From positions 1 through 64,000 of the forward strand of contig VCMS01000194.1 of assembly GCA_022539475.1 (NCBI GenBank): a stretch of DNA of 64,000 nt. The letters are read 5' to 3'. Below, piece by piece: positions 59,795-64,000 of the stretch (position 1 is its first letter; each line of letters opens with the position of its first letter). Source of the DNA: Gracilaria domingensis. Lineage: Eukaryota; Rhodophyta; Florideophyceae; Gracilariales; Gracilariaceae. Under the pieces are notes generated by a model, which was not told the DNA's origin, searched no databases, and saw only the letters and a list, made by a program, of their open reading frames with translations. The translations under genes and the position numbers were made by a program.

Positions 59795-60320
59795 GGTGAC
59801 GTTATCTGGCTCTGAGCACGGGTGTCCACTGTACCACGTGGGACGCGTATGGGCACAAACGGCAAGGACTAATTAGTTTATTTTCATTAATTTAGAATTA
59901 ATATTTGCTAAGTAGTATAGATATATGGCCGGGGTGACGCACCACAAGTGCACCTCCCGGTGGCCCACGTGGCATTAGGCCCGTGAGAGCCGGAGGGGCG
60001 CTCGGGGGTACTAGACCCCCGAGGCGCCATCCTCTCACACCTGATGGTAGAGTCAAGCACCAACTAGGCTAAAGTGATACCAGCTCGGTTCTACCCTCAC
60101 TAATTGGTAAGTCTAGTCGTCCTCTGTTAGTTTTGCTGACCTCGCGGGTTATACGAGCCTGCCGCACACCAGTGCAGGCGTATTTACCACTTGGTCACCG
60201 TGCACTATAGGCAACGGTGGGTGCTGCCGAATTATTAGGTGTCACGCGTTTCAACCCTCCGCAGGGTCGAGCCCAAGTAAGGCTCCCCACTAACAGCTCG
60301 CACCGACCGGTTATACCACA
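59795..60320 (+). repeat. E3 3' LTR, remainder
   Basis: Continues the LTR from GGTGACGTTA to the terminal ACCACA and is followed by the AGTGG duplication at 60321-60325. It contains the GC hairpin near 59997-60030. Confidence 0.9.
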
Positions 60321-60325
60321 AGTGG

Positions 60326-61031
60326 ATGAAGCACGCTCTTGCAAGCGCGCCGGCCTGAGGCGGCGGCCAAGGAGGAGGCGCAGCGACAGATGGAGCGGCA
60401 CGCTGCGCACTGCAAGAGATGAGGTTTTCTGTTTGGGTCGGCCATCCAAAATCCTGCTATTTTGGGTCAGCCCATAATTTTAACACAACGTTTTGGGAAA
60501 TATGGAGACGAGTGGGGTACCCAAGCTGTCAAAAAATCGGACCATAGCTTACGCTATGGGTTTTGGGCGGACCAGTGTGGACGCTTTGAGCACGGCAAAT
60601 AGATCACTCTCAGAAATAGTGCAACGAGTGGGGTGTGCGTCGAGACCAAGCCGTCAAGACGGACAAAAAGAGCTCAAAAGAGTCCGCCTAGAAGTCTGGG
60701 TTTTCGTGTAGACGACGGCGATGTCGGGCGTAAAATGTCAGTAGATAGACACAAACCCACAGATATAGCACGAGCCGCGGTGAGCAAGACGAGCTACAAG
60801 ATCAAAGGAGGGAACAAAAAAAAGCAGAGGCACACGGTTCATGCGTACCTGTTAAACAGCGACAACAACAAAAGAAACGAGTAAAAAGATGCACACGGTA
60901 ATGGCGGAGGGCTCAACAAGGTGAATAACGAGTTCACTACCAGGTAGTGACTCTATGCGAGCAGGCTAGTACGCGCCATAAGTTCTTGAGTGAGAGCGAA
61001 CATTTGCTTCGTGCGTTACTTGCCCAGTGTA
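60326..61031. other. Right flank of the nest, unassigned
   Basis: Flanking DNA that continues from 28614 across the whole nest. GC-rich at first, then mixed. No recognised gene; short frames only. Confidence 0.35.
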
Positions 61032-61034
61032 GGT

Positions 61035-61488
61035 CCCCAGTGAGATAAAGTGATGCGCGATGGATGTCGATCCGATGAAAAATTGGGACATCTATAGGAT
61101 ATCCGTTGGATATATTCTGCGCATCCACAATATCCGAATCATATGCCGTGGTACCCCGTTGGATGCGCATAATTGATGTCTTCTACATGTCCTTCGGATG
61201 TACAAAAACTATACCAAAGATATTTATATGATCAAGGAAGATATGTCCAATGGATGTCAGGAAATCCATGATGCATCATTTGAACATCACGAACTCCAAT
61301 GAAAATCTCTTCGTACATCATATGCAGATCAGGTGGTTATCGTTTGGATATACTTCATGCATCATCTGGGCATCATTCACGTATATCATATGGACATCCC
61401 AAGGAGATCAAATGGACATCTTCAGATTTCGTAATTCTAATATGGGTTATCTGAGGGATATCATCCGGACATCAATGTACTTCTCTGG
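61035..61488. mobile_element. MITE copy 2 (454 bp)
   Basis: Full-length relative of 21514-21967, flanked by GGT (61032-61034 and 61489-61491). Termini CCAGTGAGATAAAGTGATG and, inverted, CCAGAGAAGTACATTGATG agree at 14 of 19 positions. The right flank (TCGAGCTCACCTACCTAAG) resembles a piece of the E2 LTR (GGTCGAGCTCACCTAAG), so it landed in an old LTR scrap. Confidence 0.85.
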
Positions 61489-61716
61489 GGTCGAGCTCAC
61501 CTACCTAAGTAGAGTGGCCGACTTCACTCTCAGGGTGAAAATTAGTAAAATATTCTAACTATCTAGAATATCAGAAACAATATGTGAAGAGGGAACTCTA
61601 CAGTTTATGATTGTTATTGCATCTATTTGATATTCTATACTACATAATGTGGGTGCGGTGCACTGCTGTAAGTACAGTCAAGAGGACATCGTGACTTGGC
61701 ATGCGTGCATTGCCCG

Positions 61717-61876
61717 AAGGCAATGCCACGTGTGCTAAGCTAGCCAATGACGTCACACGGTACTGGTTTCGGCCCCACTACTCCACAAATAGGAGTACTA
61801 CTGCATCTTGTTAGTAACTATAGTGCATTATCGCATTTTCAGTCCCTTCTAGATGGTTCAGAACTCTATATAAAGG
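61717..61876 (+). promoter_or_regulatory. Promoter-like cluster
   Basis: In order: an E-box-like CCACGTGTG (about 61720), CCAAT overlapping the cAMP-response-like palindrome TGACGTCA (61743-61753), and a TATA element CTATATAAAG (about 61867-61876). Spacing fits a core promoter firing rightwards. No convincing reading frame follows, so it could be the U3 of an unrecognised solo LTR or the promoter of a non-coding transcript. Confidence 0.4.
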
Positions 61877-63024
61877 GTCAGAGTGGCGCCTAGCGGTGTT
61901 TCGACCCAAGACAACATTGCGTTCATCAAATTTATTATTCTATCAATTTCACCCAATCTCTTGGGCAGTGCAGCTAAGTAAGTTATTACTGCGTCTAGGC
62001 CTCTGTGCCTTTCTAACATCTTTCGTGTTTGCGCGCTTTGTGCGAGCACTGCTCTACTCAACAGATAACTCAGTATCAGTTGAAGCGCCCTAGGCGTGGA
62101 CCAGAATCGGGTAGTGTGTACCAAAGGCGCTTCTGTCGTCAGTGAGCCCAACCGGAGCTTCGGCTCGGATATCGCTGTCGGTCGAGAGACCTGGTGCTAC
62201 ACGGACTTCGGCGCTGGACGGGAAGCTGTCCGTTGGGTTTTCTTTGAGTGCCACGTAACGTCTTGTGCAAGAGACTAGCTTGGGTATAGAGTGAAGACTT
62301 ATCTTCAGTTAGAAAATCTCCTTGGGACGTCTTGTACGAAGTCTATACGATTGTCTCTGGACGCGTAGAGATAAGTTTGGCTGCAGCATTCGCGTGCAGT
62401 TTGTTGTTGTTTGTTTTTCTTTTTAGTTGACTGGTGGTTGTCCAACCACTAGTTTGTCTTTTTCTTTTCTCTTCCTGGGATCTTCCTTTAGGCATACTAC
62501 ATTTATTTCTTTGGTGGATTTCGGGCTCACGTTGATCTCTTCTGAGTGGCTCGTTGTTCTGCCCTGACTCACTTTCTGCTATGAGAGGCAATTGTAACGG
62601 TCAGTAAACACCCGCGTCGTTTGCGACCAAAATGACGTTTAGAATACACTTAGTTTTCCTGCGAATGAGTATCGCAAGCACTGCACGAGTGTGAAAATTT
62701 CAGCAACGCTGTGTACATGCTCGTGACTTATTCCAATTATGAGTATTCCCAAGTAATTAGCAAATTCACGTGCACCTCATAAAGAGCTATATCTCACCTC
62801 CGCAGCGGAGCAATTAATATGAATCGCATAAGAGGCAAGTTGCGCAAAAACGCGTTGCCCTACAAAGTTTCTTTTATATTACCATTTTGTTGGAAGGTGG
62901 AAAAATGTAGTAGCATATGTGTTCAAAAATCATTACTGATCAAACGAAAGTACGCGCCAAGTCAAAAGTGAATATGCGGATCTTCCACAGTGTTTGGTGC
63001 ATCGAACAGACACTTTAACGCCTG
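61877..63024. other. Unassigned region downstream of the promoter-like cluster
   Basis: No protein recognised on either strand. The frame at 61858-62151 minus is probably chance. A T-rich tract (62403-62470) and several small inverted words occur. No terminal duplication was found that would define a solo LTR. Confidence 0.35.
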
Positions 63025-63357
63025 TCATGGACGCAAAAGTAGATCGTTCCACGTGTTCACAATTATAATTCCCCATTTATTTACGGACTTCTTGTTATTA
63101 CTAAGATCAAATTTCTTTGAGATTGTCGGGAACGACCTGAGATAAGCAAGACGGCATTCTAGATCATCGCGAATTAGCAACATGAACCACGTAAATTCAG
63201 AAAGAGTAAAAGGCTTATGTTTTGCAGGTTGCCCTTTTGCGGTCGCATGATCTGCTTTCGTTAAATTTATAGCCGTCCATTTTGATATGCAATTTCTTTT
63301 TACAGGAATAATTCTACTCTTTGCATGGAATTTTGCATTTCCCTTTGAGCTAGCCAA
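63025..63357 (-). CDS. Unrecognised protein, possibly transposon-associated
   Basis: 110 codons. The N-terminal part is basic. The C-terminal half (TWFMLLIRDDLECRLAYLRS ... KKFDLSNN ... W-x6-NTWND) resembles, by its R..L..S..(t/k)..(f/L)D...W......ND spacing, an uncharacterised domain I associate with repetitive protein families in oomycetes and algae. No catalytic residues can be named. The frame starts 25 nt after the end of the next minus-strand frame, so the two could be one gene with a break or short intron. Confidence 0.35.
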   Translation of the reverse strand: MASSKGNAKFHAKSRIIPVKRNCISKWTAINLTKADHATAKGQPAKHKPFTLSEFTWFMLLIRDDLECRLAYLRSFPTISKKFDLSNNKKSVNKWGIIIVNTWNDLLLRP

Positions 63358-63381
63358 AGAGCTCTTTCAAGAGCTACAGGT

Positions 63382-63819
63382 TCAGAAAACCGTTTGATTT
63401 TCATACATACATACGAGGGCGTGCATGTAGTGAGATCTGGTAAGTTTGGAAAAACTGGTAATGGCGGATTTAGAAAAACGATTGTTATTTTTCTCGAAAG
63501 TCGGATAGCGCCAATCGTGTCCTTGTAATAAAACGCTTATAGTTGGAAGCGTTTTAACGACGAAATTTACATACATAAATGTCATCATCCACGCGGTGAG
63601 AACGATTTTACCATTCGCCTGATGCCTGAAATGTTGCCTCTCATTCCAGAACTGGTACATTTTTGGCAAGGTCTCGACGGATTGACTGCATAAAAAAACG
63701 CAAACCTCGTATGTCGTTGTATCTAGCGTCCGCTGCAATGTTGTGTCAGTTTCTTCAGAAAACGCCATAGCATTTGCAATTCCGCTTGAAGACAAATTGC
63801 GACAAGTAATTTTTATCAA
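63382..63819 (-). CDS. Unrecognised 145-codon frame
   Basis: Neutral to basic, rich in Thr, Ser and aromatic residues, with a possible hydrophobic segment (IVLTAWMMTFMYVNFVVKTL) that might be a membrane helix. I recognise no family. It lies directly upstream of the previous frame on the same strand. Confidence 0.3.
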   Translation of the reverse strand: MIKITCRNLSSSGIANAMAFSEETDTTLQRTLDTTTYEVCVFLCSQSVETLPKMYQFWNERQHFRHQANGKIVLTAWMMTFMYVNFVVKTLPTISVLLQGHDWRYPTFEKNNNRFSKSAITSFSKLTRSHYMHALVCMYENQTVF

Positions 63820-63876
63820 GAGAGTCTAGTATGGTTCTACGAAAAATTGAAGAAAGTGGGAAGCTTCGTTTCGAAG

Positions 63877-63987
63877 ATGTCGGTAGAGAGAGTCACAGCG
63901 ACAGCAGAGGAGAGTTGGATGCGTGAGCACAGCAAAAACGACCGTTGGGCTTCACAACTGCATTTTGGTGAGCTGCGCACTAATTAA
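63877..63987 (+). CDS. Short acidic frame at the window edge
   Basis: 36 codons from ATG to TAA, Glu/Arg-rich, preceded by a small inverted repeat (CTTCGTTTCGAAG, 63864-63876). It could be a first exon of a gene continuing beyond the window, or chance. Confidence 0.15.
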   Translation: MSVERVTATAEESWMREHSKNDRWASQLHFGELRTN

Positions 63988-64000
63988 GTGGAGTCAAGAG

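Larger units (their letters stand above)
28620..60320 (+). mobile_element. E3: chromovirus Ty3/Gypsy element hosting E2 and E4
   Basis: The outer element of the nest. Its LTRs (28620-29182 and 51377-60320, the latter split by E4) begin TG and end in ACCACA. They are flanked by the same 5-bp duplication AGTGG (28615-28619 and 60321-60325). Its own sequence, without E2 and E4, is about 11.4 kb. Order: 5' LTR, primer site, gag, protease, RT, RNase H, integrase, chromodomain-like part, antisense reading block, polypurine tract, 3' LTR. By eye the LTRs differ at roughly 7% of positions plus one small insertion, making this the oldest of the three nested elements. It carries several breaks besides the two insertions. 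Confidence 0.9.

Noticed and set aside
61858-62151. 97-codon minus-strand frame
   Set aside because: Runs against the promoter-like cluster and overlaps its TATA element; no recognisable motif.
61640-62600. Solo LTR around the promoter-like cluster
   Set aside because: No clear TG...CA ends with matching flanking duplication, and no second copy in the window.

Overview
This is a eukaryotic, gene-poor, transposon-dense window. I found no confident host gene. Four chromovirus-type Ty3/Gypsy elements, one older AT-rich Gypsy fossil, three CACTA/Plavaka-like transposase remnants, a PIF/Harbinger transposase with a Myb/SANT-like partner, a pair of MITEs and a minisatellite account for most of it. 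The mixture, and short intron-like signals (GTATGT donors, TACTAAC branch points), would suit a repeat-rich red alga of the Chondrus type. That is inference; no host marker gene is present.

Left third (1-28.6 kb). A Plavaka-like transposase lies on the minus strand (2.77-5.18 kb), facing an unrecognised plus-strand coding block (0.4-2.1 kb). At 5.56-6.68 kb there is a degenerate array of exon/intron-like modules. A decayed AT-rich Gypsy lies at 7.2-8.9 kb and a 63-bp minisatellite at 9.7-10.2 kb. Two Tnp2/CACTA-type remnants follow in opposite orientation (11.9-14.2 kb minus; 14.5-16.8 kb plus). The second is cut by Gypsy element E1 (about 16.8-24.85 kb, minus), which itself carries a 454-bp MITE. 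A PIF/Harbinger transposase and a convergent SANT-like gene fill 25.1-27.3 kb.

Centre and right (28.6-60.3 kb) is one nest. The oldest element, E3 (plus strand, 28620-60320, flanked by AGTGG), contains E2 (minus, 39129-51082, flanked by GGTGG) between its pol and 3' LTR. It also contains E4 (minus, 51422-59789, flanked by CAACT) inside its 3' LTR. LTR divergence read by eye is about 7% for E3, 2% for E4 and 1% for E2, which fits the nesting order. E1-E4 share one unusual primer-binding site, and E2 and E3 have recognisable chromodomains.

The most interesting signal is an extra reading block in antisense orientation between the chromodomain and the 3' LTR of both E2 and E3. The two share a gap-free tryptophan/EWA motif, so this looks like a conserved antisense gene rather than chance. 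E3 is also strongly enriched in the palindrome CCANNTGG, and E2-E4 carry internal copies of their polypurine tract.

The last 3.7 kb holds a second MITE copy in an LTR scrap, a promoter-like CCAAT/TGACGTCA/TATA cluster, and two unrecognised minus-strand reading frames.
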